A stretch of 64,000 bases of DNA from Streptomyces hiroshimensis (lineage in GTDB: Bacteria > Actinomycetota > Actinomycetes > Streptomycetales > Streptomycetaceae), in NCBI RefSeq assembly GCF_014650335.1, contig NZ_BMUT01000011.1, positions 248,001 through 312,000 of the forward strand. The letters are read 5' to 3'. Of the stretch, positions 7,047 to 15,800 are shown piece by piece; the stretch's first letter is position 1; each line of letters starts with the position of its first letter. A program made the translations under genes and the position numbers. Under the pieces are notes generated by a model. The model saw only the letters and a list, made by a program, of their open reading frames with translations, made no database searches and was not told the origin of the DNA.

Positions 7047-9935
7047 TCAGCCGCAGTTGCCCGCCGGCCGGGTGCGGGTGACCACGTCGCTGTAGCCGGT
7101 CGTGGCATCGATCCACACGACCTGCCTGCCGCCCGTGGCAGCGGCGGAGAGCTGCTCACCGCGGTTGCAGGAGACCCGGCCCTTCTGCTTGCCGTCCGCC
7201 GAGAGCTGCCACAGCTTCGTCAGCATCTCGTTGCCGTACGCGCCGGGCCCGGTCACGGGCGCCTGCACGGTGACGGTCACCGCGTCCTCGGAGGCCGACA
7301 GCTCGACGGCGTCGAGCGCGTCGGGGCCCTTGGCCGGGCTGAGGTCCGCGACGCCCGTGCCGTCGAGGTTCGCGCGGCGCACCGCCGGGCGCCCGGCCTC
7401 CGCGGTGTCCTGGACCAGCCAGTAGACGCTGTTGCCGCTGATGCCGGTCTGGCCGGTGACGCCCGGCGTGCCGATCTGCGGCATCGTCGTCCGCTTGCCG
7501 GTGGCGAGGTCGAGCACCTCCGTGTCGTAGGTGCGCACCCCCGGCTTACGGGTGATCTTGGTGTAGGCGATCCGGCCGTGGCTGATCGACGGGAAGCCCG
7601 TGGTCACACCGGGCTCGTCCACCACCCGGACCGGGTTCCGGTCGCTCAGCCGCAGGTACCGCACCTGGCGGGCGGTCGGGCGCTGCGCAGTCTCCATGAC
7701 GACGACGTCACCCTCGACGCTCGCCACGTTCAGCCCGCGCCGCCCGGCCCACAGGCTCTTGACCGGCCCTCCGGCGAGCGGCCGCGCCAGCAGCTCCACC
7801 GACCGGCGGCCGTACGCCTGCCACACCACGGTCTTGCCGTCGGTGGCGGGATTGACGTGGTAGCGGCCGTCGTTGGGGCTGATCAGTTTCGGCGAACCGG
7901 AGCCGTCGAGACGGCCCGCCCAGACCGAGTACGGCTCGGAGCCGGTCTCGTTCGACTTGGACGCCGCCCACCAGCCGCCGCCCGCTCCCGCCTTCGAGTC
8001 CTGCGTGCCGACCCGGGCGAGCAGCTGGTCGGAGTCCACGCCCAGGGCGAGCTCCCAGCCGGGCACGATGCCGTGGGCGTTGAAGGACCGCTCGACGGCC
8101 TTGAGCTCCTTGTCCGCGACCTTGAGGTCCCTGGCCGCGGCGAGGACGGCGGCGCGGCCCTCGGTGAAGCCGTCCAGCGGCGTCATGTACTCGGTCAGGG
8201 CCTTGTAGACGATGCGGTCGGCCAGGGTCCGGCCGACGTCCTCGCGCATGTCCCACAGCGCGCCGGAGAAGATCGTGGAGTTGAGGTGGACGCCGCCGCC
8301 GTCGGTGCCGAGGCCCACGCCCAGGAAGGACTTGGAGGCGGTCCTGCCGTCGTTCAGGTCGCGGACCGCGCACTCGCGCGGGGCCTTCGTCCGGCACAGG
8401 GCGTCGCCCAGCAGGCCCGCGTCGGGGCTGTCCATGGCGATGCCGTAGATGTCGGTCTTGACGGCGTTGCCGAAGTAGTCGGCGAGTGCCTCGTTCAGGG
8501 CGCCGGACTGGCCCGCGTAGACGAGCTCGGTGCTGTTCTCCACGACCCCGTGCGTCATCTCGTGGCCGACGACGTCCAGGGCCGAGGAGAAGGGACGGTA
8601 CTCGGCGTCGCCGTTCCCGTACACCATCTTGGTGCCGTCCCAGAAGGCGTTGGCCAGTGTCCCGCCGAACCCGTAGACGCCGACCAGGGAGTTGACGGTC
8701 ATGCCGCGGCCGTCGAGGCTGTCGCGGCCGTGCACGTTCTTGTAGTAGTCGTAGACCTTGGCCGTGGCCCAGTGCGCGTCGACGGCGCCCGACTCGGTGG
8801 CCTCCTTGCCGAAGGAGGGGGTCGGCGAGGCGAACTCCTTGATGCCGTCAGGCCACTGGCCGGTCGCGTCCCAGACGGTCCTGTCGCGCGCGTCCCAGGT
8901 GGCGAGCACGTTCTTGGTGGTCTCACGCATACGGGACTGGTCGCGCAGCACGTACGCGCCGCGCGCCTCGTCGCGGGTGATGTCCAGCTCGGTCGTCTTC
9001 CCGTCGAGCCTGACGCCGGAACCCTTCTCCGCGGGCTCGCCGGCCGCCCCCTGCGCGCCACGGGCTCCGGGGACGGGCGCGGCGGACGCCCCGCCCGCAC
9101 CGGCCTTCTGCCCGGGGGCCCCGAACGTCTTGATTCCGCTGTACTGCAGGACCGGATATCCGGCCTTCGCGTCGACGTACACCTCGTGCAGCACCGGGGC
9201 GCCCGTGACCGGGTCCGTGCCCCGTACCGTGACATGCCGAGTGAGGACGCCGGTGCCCTTGGGCAGGACGACCAGGCCGCGGGCCGTGCCGGTCAGCGGC
9301 TGCGCCGCCGCCGCGCCCTTGCGTTCCCCGCCGTCCCCGCCCTCCTCCGGGCCCTCGTCCTTGCCGAAGCCGAACCGCCGGGAGGTGAGCTGCGCCGTTG
9401 TCGCGTCGACCGCCCGCTCGACGGCCAGGGCCTCGTCGACCTCCGGCGTGGTGTCCGCCGTCAGGCCGGTGAAGTACTTGCCGGAGGTTCCGGTGACGAC
9501 GCGCTTGCCGCCCTTGTTCTCCATCCGTACGACGTACTGGCCGCCCAGCACGTCGACGCCGCGGTGCTTCTGCTGCAGCCGCACGGTCTCCGAGGCGCCC
9601 GCGCCGGTGGTGCGCAGGGGCTTCAGATCGCGGCCGGGGTCGGCGATCTTGTAGCGGCTGCGCTTGTCGGCCAGGTGCCCGCGCGCCGCGTCCGCCGCGC
9701 TCCCCGTGGCCTTCGCCTGCTCCCGGATCCCCTCCACCAGCGCGGGGGTCTCCGTCCGCTGCCCGGGGACGACCTCACCCGGACTGGGCGGTGGCGCTGC
9801 CGCCGCATGGGCGGGCGCCGCCGAAACGACGAGTGCGGCGGCGCTGATCAGCGCCGCCGCACCCGTTATCCCGCTCTGCGCTCTCGATGCTGCGGGTCTT
9901 CTCGAACGTTTTCCGGGCTTGCGTGAACCGGGCAA
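7047..9935 (-). CDS. Secreted M4-family metallopeptidase with C-terminal propeller-like extension
   Basis: Secreted zinc endopeptidase precursor of the thermolysin (M4) family, 962 residues. A long basic signal peptide ends near ALVVSAAPAHA; a propeptide follows (about residues 50-310) with FTP/PepSY-like features; the catalytic domain has H458-E459-M-T-H462 and the third zinc ligand E482 in GALNEALADYF, spaced 24 residues from H458 as in thermolysin. GGGVHLNSTIFSGALWD continues the family signature. The last ~330 residues resemble a TolB-like beta-propeller (for example GRYHVNPATDGKTVVWQ, GFPSISHGRIAYTK) and are absent from ordinary ~550-residue members. The only plausible start is TTG at 9935 after GAGGGGG. 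It converges on the gene to its left; the terminator at 6970-7016 serves both. Confidence 0.9.
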   Translation of the reverse strand: MPGSRKPGKRSRRPAASRAQSGITGAAALISAAALVVSAAPAHAAAAPPPSPGEVVPGQRTETPALVEGIREQAKATGSAADAARGHLADKRSRYKIADPGRDLKPLRTTGAGASETVRLQQKHRGVDVLGGQYVVRMENKGGKRVVTGTSGKYFTGLTADTTPEVDEALAVERAVDATTAQLTSRRFGFGKDEGPEEGGDGGERKGAAAAQPLTGTARGLVVLPKGTGVLTRHVTVRGTDPVTGAPVLHEVYVDAKAGYPVLQYSGIKTFGAPGQKAGAGGASAAPVPGARGAQGAAGEPAEKGSGVRLDGKTTELDITRDEARGAYVLRDQSRMRETTKNVLATWDARDRTVWDATGQWPDGIKEFASPTPSFGKEATESGAVDAHWATAKVYDYYKNVHGRDSLDGRGMTVNSLVGVYGFGGTLANAFWDGTKMVYGNGDAEYRPFSSALDVVGHEMTHGVVENSTELVYAGQSGALNEALADYFGNAVKTDIYGIAMDSPDAGLLGDALCRTKAPRECAVRDLNDGRTASKSFLGVGLGTDGGGVHLNSTIFSGALWDMREDVGRTLADRIVYKALTEYMTPLDGFTEGRAAVLAAARDLKVADKELKAVERSFNAHGIVPGWELALGVDSDQLLARVGTQDSKAGAGGGWWAASKSNETGSEPYSVWAGRLDGSGSPKLISPNDGRYHVNPATDGKTVVWQAYGRRSVELLARPLAGGPVKSLWAGRRGLNVASVEGDVVVMETAQRPTARQVRYLRLSDRNPVRVVDEPGVTTGFPSISHGRIAYTKITRKPGVRTYDTEVLDLATGKRTTMPQIGTPGVTGQTGISGNSVYWLVQDTAEAGRPAVRRANLDGTGVADLSPAKGPDALDAVELSASEDAVTVTVQAPVTGPGAYGNEMLTKLWQLSADGKQKGRVSCNRGEQLSAAATGGRQVVWIDATTGYSDVVTRTRPAGNCG

Positions 9936-10180
9936 GGTGTCCCCCCTCGCGGCCTTCCCGACACGGATGTGTCAGGGCAGTGCAAGGGAAGCGGTGATGC
10001 GGCAGCGCATCAATGGGCCGCGGGAAGCCGTGGACGACTTTCGGCCCCGGCAGACGATCGTCCGGTACCGTCGGCCGCCCGGGTCGCCGCCCGGGCCGGA
10101 TTACGGGATTCCGTATCGTCTCCCGGCCGGGCCGTGACGTCCGCCGGGCTCCGTCGTTCTTCACGGCGGGTGCACGTAAT
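9936..10180. other. Gap between NRPS cluster and metallopeptidase
   Basis: No gene is visible here. On the minus strand this DNA holds the leader and presumably the promoter of the metallopeptidase; I could not pick convincing -35 and -10 boxes. The right end adjoins the hairpin that closes the NRPS operon. Confidence 0.5.
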
Positions 10181-10224
10181 ACCGTCGGGCCGCCAGGGCA
10201 TCGTCCTGGCGGCCCGACGGTTTT
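10181..10224. terminator. Strong hairpin terminator at the end of the NRPS operon
   Basis: A 17-bp perfect stem, ACCGTCGGGCCGCCAGG (10181-10197) with CCTGGCGGCCCGACGGT (10205-10221) and a 7-nt loop. It lies directly downstream of the minus-strand NRPS stop codon at 10232. A short T-run (10221-10224) follows on the plus side, so it may work both ways. Confidence 0.85.
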
Positions 10225-10231
10225 CCGGGTG

Positions 10232-12865
10232 TCACAGGGCCAGCATCGCCGCGATCGCCGAGCGCCAGTCCTCGCCCGGGCGCTCCACCAGCTCCTCGGC
10301 CAGGGCCTCGGCGCGGTAGCGGTGGCGGTGCAGGAGGCCGGGGGCCCGGTCCGGGGACGCGACGATCTCGCTCGGGCTCTCCAGCAGCCGGACGAGCTCG
10401 CCCGCGAACTCCCCCCAGCCGACGTGCCCGCCGACGGCGTTCACCGTGCCGTGCGGGGGCCGCTCGGCGCACGTGACCAGCGTCCGGGCCAGGGCCGCGG
10501 CGTGGATCCAGGGGACGCCGGACCACGGGTCGCCGGAGGGGGGAACGGCGCCCGCCGCGGGCAGGACCACCGGCTGCCCGGCGCGGGCCGCCTGGAAGAG
10601 CGCGCCGGTCGCCCCCCACCGCAGCTGGTCGCGCAGCCTCGGGTGCGGCCCCCAGACGATCGGGGCGCGGACCACTCCGGCCCCGCCCCGCCCGGCCGTG
10701 CCCGCGGCCTCCCACAGCATCCGCTCGCAGTCGAGCTTGGCCCGCCCGTACGCGGTGAGCGGCTCCTCCGGCGGCGTGTCCTCGGCGACGTCCGTCACGG
10801 ACGGGCGCCCGTACGCGTCCACGCTGCTGACGAAGACGAACGAACCGTGCCGCCAGCCGTCCAGCAGGATGCGCATCGCCGCGACGTCCACCTCCGGCGA
10901 GGTGAAGGTGCAGGCCGCGTGGATGACCGCGTCCACGCCGCCGGAGACGGCCGCGCGCAGGCTGTCCGCGTCGGCGAGGTCGCCCTCGGCCACCTCCACC
11001 CCGTCGGCCGCCACCAGGTGCGCCGACTCGGGCCGGACGAGCGCCCGGACCGGTCGCCCCCGGGCGGCCAGCTCCCGCAGGACGAACGCCCCGACCCCGC
11101 CCGTGCCGCCCGTGACCAGGACCGTGCCCGCCCGCGCGGACGGGGTACGGGCTGCCGGGGTACGGGCCGCAGGACGGCGGCGCGCGCGGGCCCGCTCGTC
11201 CAGCAGCGCCCCCAGCGCGCGCGGGGTGCGCTGCTCCAGGACGTCGAGCCCCGTCAGCGGCACCTGCAGCTGCTCGCGCAGGCGCTCCGCGACCCGGACC
11301 GCGAGCAGGGAGTGCCCGCCCAGGAGGAAGAAGTCCCCGTCGGGCCCCGGCCGTTCGCCCAGCAGCTCGCCGAAGACCGTCATCACGGCGGGCGCCGAAG
11401 CGCCGAGGTCCGCATCCGCGGGCCCCTCCGGCAGCCCGGCGCCCGCCGCGTCCAGGAGGGAACCGGCCGTCAGCGGACGCCTCCGGCCCGCCGCCAGCGA
11501 GTCCAGCACCTCCGCGAAGCCCTCCAGCAGCCTCCGCGCCGCTCCCTCGTCGAGCCGGCCGCGGTCGAAGCGCACCAGGCAGCGGGGCCCGGCGGCGTCC
11601 GTGGGCTCCTCCACGTACAGGCCGAGGCCGAACTTGGCCCCGCCCAGCTCGATGTCGACCGGCTCGCACCGCGCCCCGGCCAGCTGCAGCACCGGGGGCG
11701 GGCCCAGGACGTCCGCGGTGACACCCACCAGCGGGTTGCCGCCGCCGTCGCGGGCCGCCGCACCCAGCCGCTCCACCATGAGGTCGAACGGCACGTGGCG
11801 GTGGCGCTGCGCTTCCAGCAGCGCGTCCCTCACCCGCGGCAGCAGCGCCCCGGCGTCCGCGGCCCCGGACAGGCCGGGCCGGATCGGGAGCGTGTTGACG
11901 CACAGGCCCACCAGATCGCGTGCCCCCGCCGTGTCACGGTGGCTGCTGGCGCACCCGATGACGAGGTCCTCCTCGCCGGTCGCCTCCAGCAGCGCCGCGA
12001 ACGCCGCCGCGAGCACGACCGTGAACAGCGTCGCGCGGTGCGCGCGGCCCGCCGCCCGCAGGTCGTCGACGGTGCCGGGCGCCAGCGGTACGGACAGGGT
12101 CCGCGCCTCGCCCCGGCCGCCGGCCTGGGCCGTGCCCCGGGGGAGCGGCACCGGGCGGGCGCCCGCGAGCTGCTCCGTCCAGTAGGCCAGGCCCGCGTCG
12201 AGCGCGTCCGACCCTGCACGTTCCCGCCGGGCGAAGTCCGCGTACCGCGGCGCGGGCTGCTCCGGTTCCCCGTCGCGCCCTGCCAGCTCCGCGCCGTAGC
12301 GTTCGCCGAGCTCGCGGGCGAGCACCTCCAGGGAGCCCCCGTCGACGGCTATGTGATGGAACGTCAGTAGCAGGGTGTGGTCGTCCGGAGCGTGCCGCAC
12401 GTGCAGGGCCCGCAGCACCGGGCCGGCCGCCAGGTCGAACCGGCGGGCCGCCTCCGCGTCGAGGAGCCTCTGCGCGGCGTCCCCGGCGGCGTCCACGGTC
12501 CGTACCGGAACCTGCCGCGCCGCCGTCACCTCCTGGTACGGCTCTCCGCCGTCCTGGCCGTAGCGGGTGCGCAGCACCTCGTGCCGGCGCACCAGCCCCG
12601 TCAGGGCCCGGCCGAACGCGTCCGCGTCGAACGGGCCGCGCACCCGGGTCGCGAACGGCACGTTGTAGACCGCGCCGCCCCGGCCCAGGCGCTCCATGAG
12701 CCACATCCGGTGCTGCGCGTGGGACAGCGGTGCGTGGCCGTGCCCGGCGTCGTCCGACGGTGCGGGCGCAGGGCGCTCCTGCCGCGCACGGGCGTCGGCG
12801 CTGCGGCGCCGGGCCAGCCGCAGCAGCGCCTCCTGCCGGGAGGTCTCCGAAGCGGTGCCGCTCAC
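10232..12865 (-). CDS. NRPS terminal protein: condensation - carrier - NAD(P)-reductase (C-T-R)
   Basis: An 877-residue nonribosomal peptide synthetase. The condensation domain (about residues 45-460) has an intact HHIAVDG (170-176). The carrier domain has FFLLGGHSLL with the phosphopantetheine Ser at 519. The C-terminal 300 residues form an extended-SDR Rossmann domain: VTGGTGGVG (584-592), S681 and YGRAK (Y706, K710), the usual SDR catalytic set. It has no adenylation and no thioesterase domain, so its carrier must be charged by another protein, and the chain is probably released reductively as an aldehyde or alcohol. The reductase is shorter than standard ~400-residue release domains. GTG start at 12865 overlaps the TGA of the upstream NRPS gene (GTGA), giving translational coupling. 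Confidence 0.9.
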   Translation of the reverse strand: MSGTASETSRQEALLRLARRRSADARARQERPAPAPSDDAGHGHAPLSHAQHRMWLMERLGRGGAVYNVPFATRVRGPFDADAFGRALTGLVRRHEVLRTRYGQDGGEPYQEVTAARQVPVRTVDAAGDAAQRLLDAEAARRFDLAAGPVLRALHVRHAPDDHTLLLTFHHIAVDGGSLEVLARELGERYGAELAGRDGEPEQPAPRYADFARRERAGSDALDAGLAYWTEQLAGARPVPLPRGTAQAGGRGEARTLSVPLAPGTVDDLRAAGRAHRATLFTVVLAAAFAALLEATGEEDLVIGCASSHRDTAGARDLVGLCVNTLPIRPGLSGAADAGALLPRVRDALLEAQRHRHVPFDLMVERLGAAARDGGGNPLVGVTADVLGPPPVLQLAGARCEPVDIELGGAKFGLGLYVEEPTDAAGPRCLVRFDRGRLDEGAARRLLEGFAEVLDSLAAGRRRPLTAGSLLDAAGAGLPEGPADADLGASAPAVMTVFGELLGERPGPDGDFFLLGGHSLLAVRVAERLREQLQVPLTGLDVLEQRTPRALGALLDERARARRRPAARTPAARTPSARAGTVLVTGGTGGVGAFVLRELAARGRPVRALVRPESAHLVAADGVEVAEGDLADADSLRAAVSGGVDAVIHAACTFTSPEVDVAAMRILLDGWRHGSFVFVSSVDAYGRPSVTDVAEDTPPEEPLTAYGRAKLDCERMLWEAAGTAGRGGAGVVRAPIVWGPHPRLRDQLRWGATGALFQAARAGQPVVLPAAGAVPPSGDPWSGVPWIHAAALARTLVTCAERPPHGTVNAVGGHVGWGEFAGELVRLLESPSEIVASPDRAPGLLHRHRYRAEALAEELVERPGEDWRSAIAAMLAL

Positions 12866-15800
12866 CGGGACGCCCCGCTCTCCTCGGTCTCCGGCTGCGT
12901 GCCGTACCTCTCCACCAGTTCCTCCTCGATGAGTTCCGCCTGCCCGGCCACGGTGGGCGCCGAGAAGAACGCGGCGAGCGTCAGTTCCACGCCCAGGTCC
13001 TCGCGCAGGTCGTCGACGACGCCGAGCGCGAGCAGCGAATGCCCGCCCAGGGCGAGGAAGTCGGCGTCCGGGGCGGCGACCTCGCACTCCAGCGCGCGGC
13101 CCCAGGCGTCGGCCACCGCCTGCTGGAGGGGCGTCAGTTCCTGTCGTACGGGCGCGGGCCCCTGCTCCCCGCCGGGCAGCGGTCGCTCGGCCAGGGCCCG
13201 GCGGTCCACCTTGCCGTTGCTCGTCAGCGGCAGGGCGCCGACCACGGACCACGCGTTGGGCAGCAGGTGCGCGGGCAGCCGACCGGCCAGGTGGTCGCGC
13301 AGGACTGTGACGGCGGGCTGCCCCTCGCCGTCGGGCACGACGAACGCCACGAGCCTGGCGTCGTCGGCGCCGGGGCGCACGACCGTGACCGCCGCGTCCG
13401 CCACGCGCGGGTGGTCGCGCAGGACGTGCTCGATCTCGCCGGGCTCGATCCGGAAGCCCCGGATCTTGACCTGGTCGTCGACGCGGCCGTGGAAGTCCAG
13501 CGTCCCGTCGGGCCGGGCCGACACGACGTCGCCCGTGCGGTAGATCCGCCCCGCCGAAGGGTGGTCCACGAAGCGCTCCGCGGTCAGGGCGGGCTGCCCG
13601 AGGTAGCCCGCGGCCAGGCGCGGCCCGCCGACCCACAGCTCGCCGCGGGTGCCCGCGGGCACCGCGTCGCCGCGCTCGTCCAGGACGTGCACCGTCGCTC
13701 CGGCCAGCGGGCGCCCGATCGGCGGCGGGGCGTCGCAGTCGGCGTCCCGTACGCGGTGGGCGGTGGCGAAGCTGGTCGTCTCGGTCGGCCCGTAGCCGTT
13801 GACCAGCTCCAGCCAGGGGTGCGCCCGCAGGACCGCGCGCGCGTGCCGTGCCGACAGGGCCTCGCCGCCCACGATCACCGAGCGCAGCACGGCGAAGACC
13901 GGCGAGCGGCGGGCGGCCAGGTGGTGGAAGAGCGCCGTGGTCAGGAACGCCACGGTGGCGCCCAGCCGCTCCACGTCCCGCACCAGGCTCTCCAGCGACT
14001 GCCGGCCCCCGGTGGAGACGGCCACGGCGGCGCCGTTGGCCAGGGCCACCCACATCTCGAACGGCGAGCCGTCGAAGGTCAGCGCCGAGTGGAAGAGGAC
14101 CCGGTCCCGCCGGCCCACCGTCAGGTAGTCCGGCTCGGCCGTCAGTCCCGCCACGCCCCGGTGGGTGATCGCGACGCCCTTCGGACGGCCCGTCGAGCCC
14201 GAGGTGTACATCACGTACGCGGTCGCGCCGGGGTCGTACGCCGCAGGATCGGGCAGGTCGTCCTCGGCGTGGTCCGCGGCGCAGGTCCCGGCGAGCCCGC
14301 CCGCGGTCAGGACCAGCGCCCGGACGGCCGGTATGCCGGCCGCTTCGAGCAGGTCCTTCTCACCGACGATCAGCGGGACACCGGCGTCGGCGAGCATCGC
14401 CTCGGTGCGGGCGCGCGGGTAGGCCGCGTCCAGCGGTACGTAGTGGCCGCCCGCCCACCAGACCGCGAGCTTCGCCACGACGACGCCCACCGAGTGCGGC
14501 AGCAGCAGGCCCACCGGCGTGCCCCGCCCGACGCCGCGGGCCTGCAGGGCTCCGGCGAGCCGGCGGGCGGCCGCGGTGAGCTCCCCGTAGGTGAGGGTGA
14601 GTTCGCCGTCCGTCACGGCGAGCGCCGCCGGGTCCGCGGCGGCGTGTGCGAGCACGCGGCCCAGGACGCCGCCGGGGGCGGCGGGAGCGGGGCTGTCCGG
14701 TGCGGGAACGGTACCGGCCTTCGCCGGGGTCGCCGGTACAGGCGGTACAGGCGGTACAGGCGGTACAGGCGCCCCCTCCCGGCGGGAGTCCACCAGGGCC
14801 GCCAGCGCGCGCAGGTCGGGCTGGCGCAGCAGCTGCGGTGCCCGCAGACGGACACCGAACCGTTCCTCCAGGGCGGTCAGCAGCCGGGCCGCCGTCAGTG
14901 AGTCGCCTCCGGACTCCAGGAAGTTGTCGCCGGGGCCGGTCTCCGGACGGCCTAGGAGACCGCGGCACAGCTCGACGACGATCCGCTCCGTGTCCGTACC
15001 GGCGACCGCGTCGGCGACCGTATCGGTGGTCGCGTCGGTGGTCGCGTCGGTGGTCGCGGCCAGGAGCGCCGCCCGGTCCACTTTGCCGTTGGCGTCGAGC
15101 GGGAACGTCTCCACGTAGCGCAGCGCCGACGGCACCGCCTGCTCCGGCAGGCGGCCGCGGACCGTCTCCAGCAGCTCCGCCGCCGGCAGGGCCCCGGCGC
15201 CGGGCGCGAGCCGGACGAACGCGATCAGGCGGACGTCGCCCGCGGCGGAGGACTCGGCCGCGACGACGGCCCGCAGGACGCGCGGGTCGTCCTCGAACGC
15301 GGCCTCCGTCTCGGCCGGTTCGATCCGCGCACCGCGCACCTTGACCTGGTCGTCCAGGCGGCCGAGGAACTCCAGCACGCCGTCGGGCCGCATCCGCACC
15401 CGGTCGCCGGTGCGGTAGACGCGGTCGGTGCCGGTCACCTCCGGCGGCGGGGCGACGAAACGGCGCGCGGTCAGGGCCTCGTCCAGGTAACCGGTCGCGA
15501 GGCCCGCGCCGCCGATCCGCAGTTCGCCCGCCTCGCCGCGCGGCACGACGTGCCCGGCGGGGTCCGTGACGCACACGACGGCGCCGTCGAGGGGCGTGCC
15601 GATCGGCGGGGGCGTGCCGGGGGCGTCCCCGTCCGGCTCCAGGCCGTACGCGGTCGCCACGACCGTGGCCTCGGCCGGACCGTAGGCGTTGTCCACGCGC
15701 GCGGTGACGTCCGGGCCGGGCCTGCGGCGCAGCCGGTCGCCGCCGATGCTGAGGTGGCGCAGCGCCGGAACGGCCGGCCAGGGACGTTCGAGGACGATCT

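Noticed and set aside
7035..9926. Long plus-strand frame (963 codons) across the M4 peptidase gene
   Set aside because: Antisense shadow: low-complexity Arg/Gly/Val protein with no motif, while the opposite strand has a complete peptidase with catalytic residues. The same holds for long frames opposite the NTPase (12-2399), the signalling protein (34936-37593), the BenE/kinase region (39800-42154), the WD40 gene (46238-49897) and the molybdenum enzyme (57211-59958).
10232..14053. A 1273-codon frame reading through the C-T-R synthetase
   Set aside because: Only the part after GTG 12865 codes NRPS domains; upstream it is out of frame inside the A-T-A-T gene.
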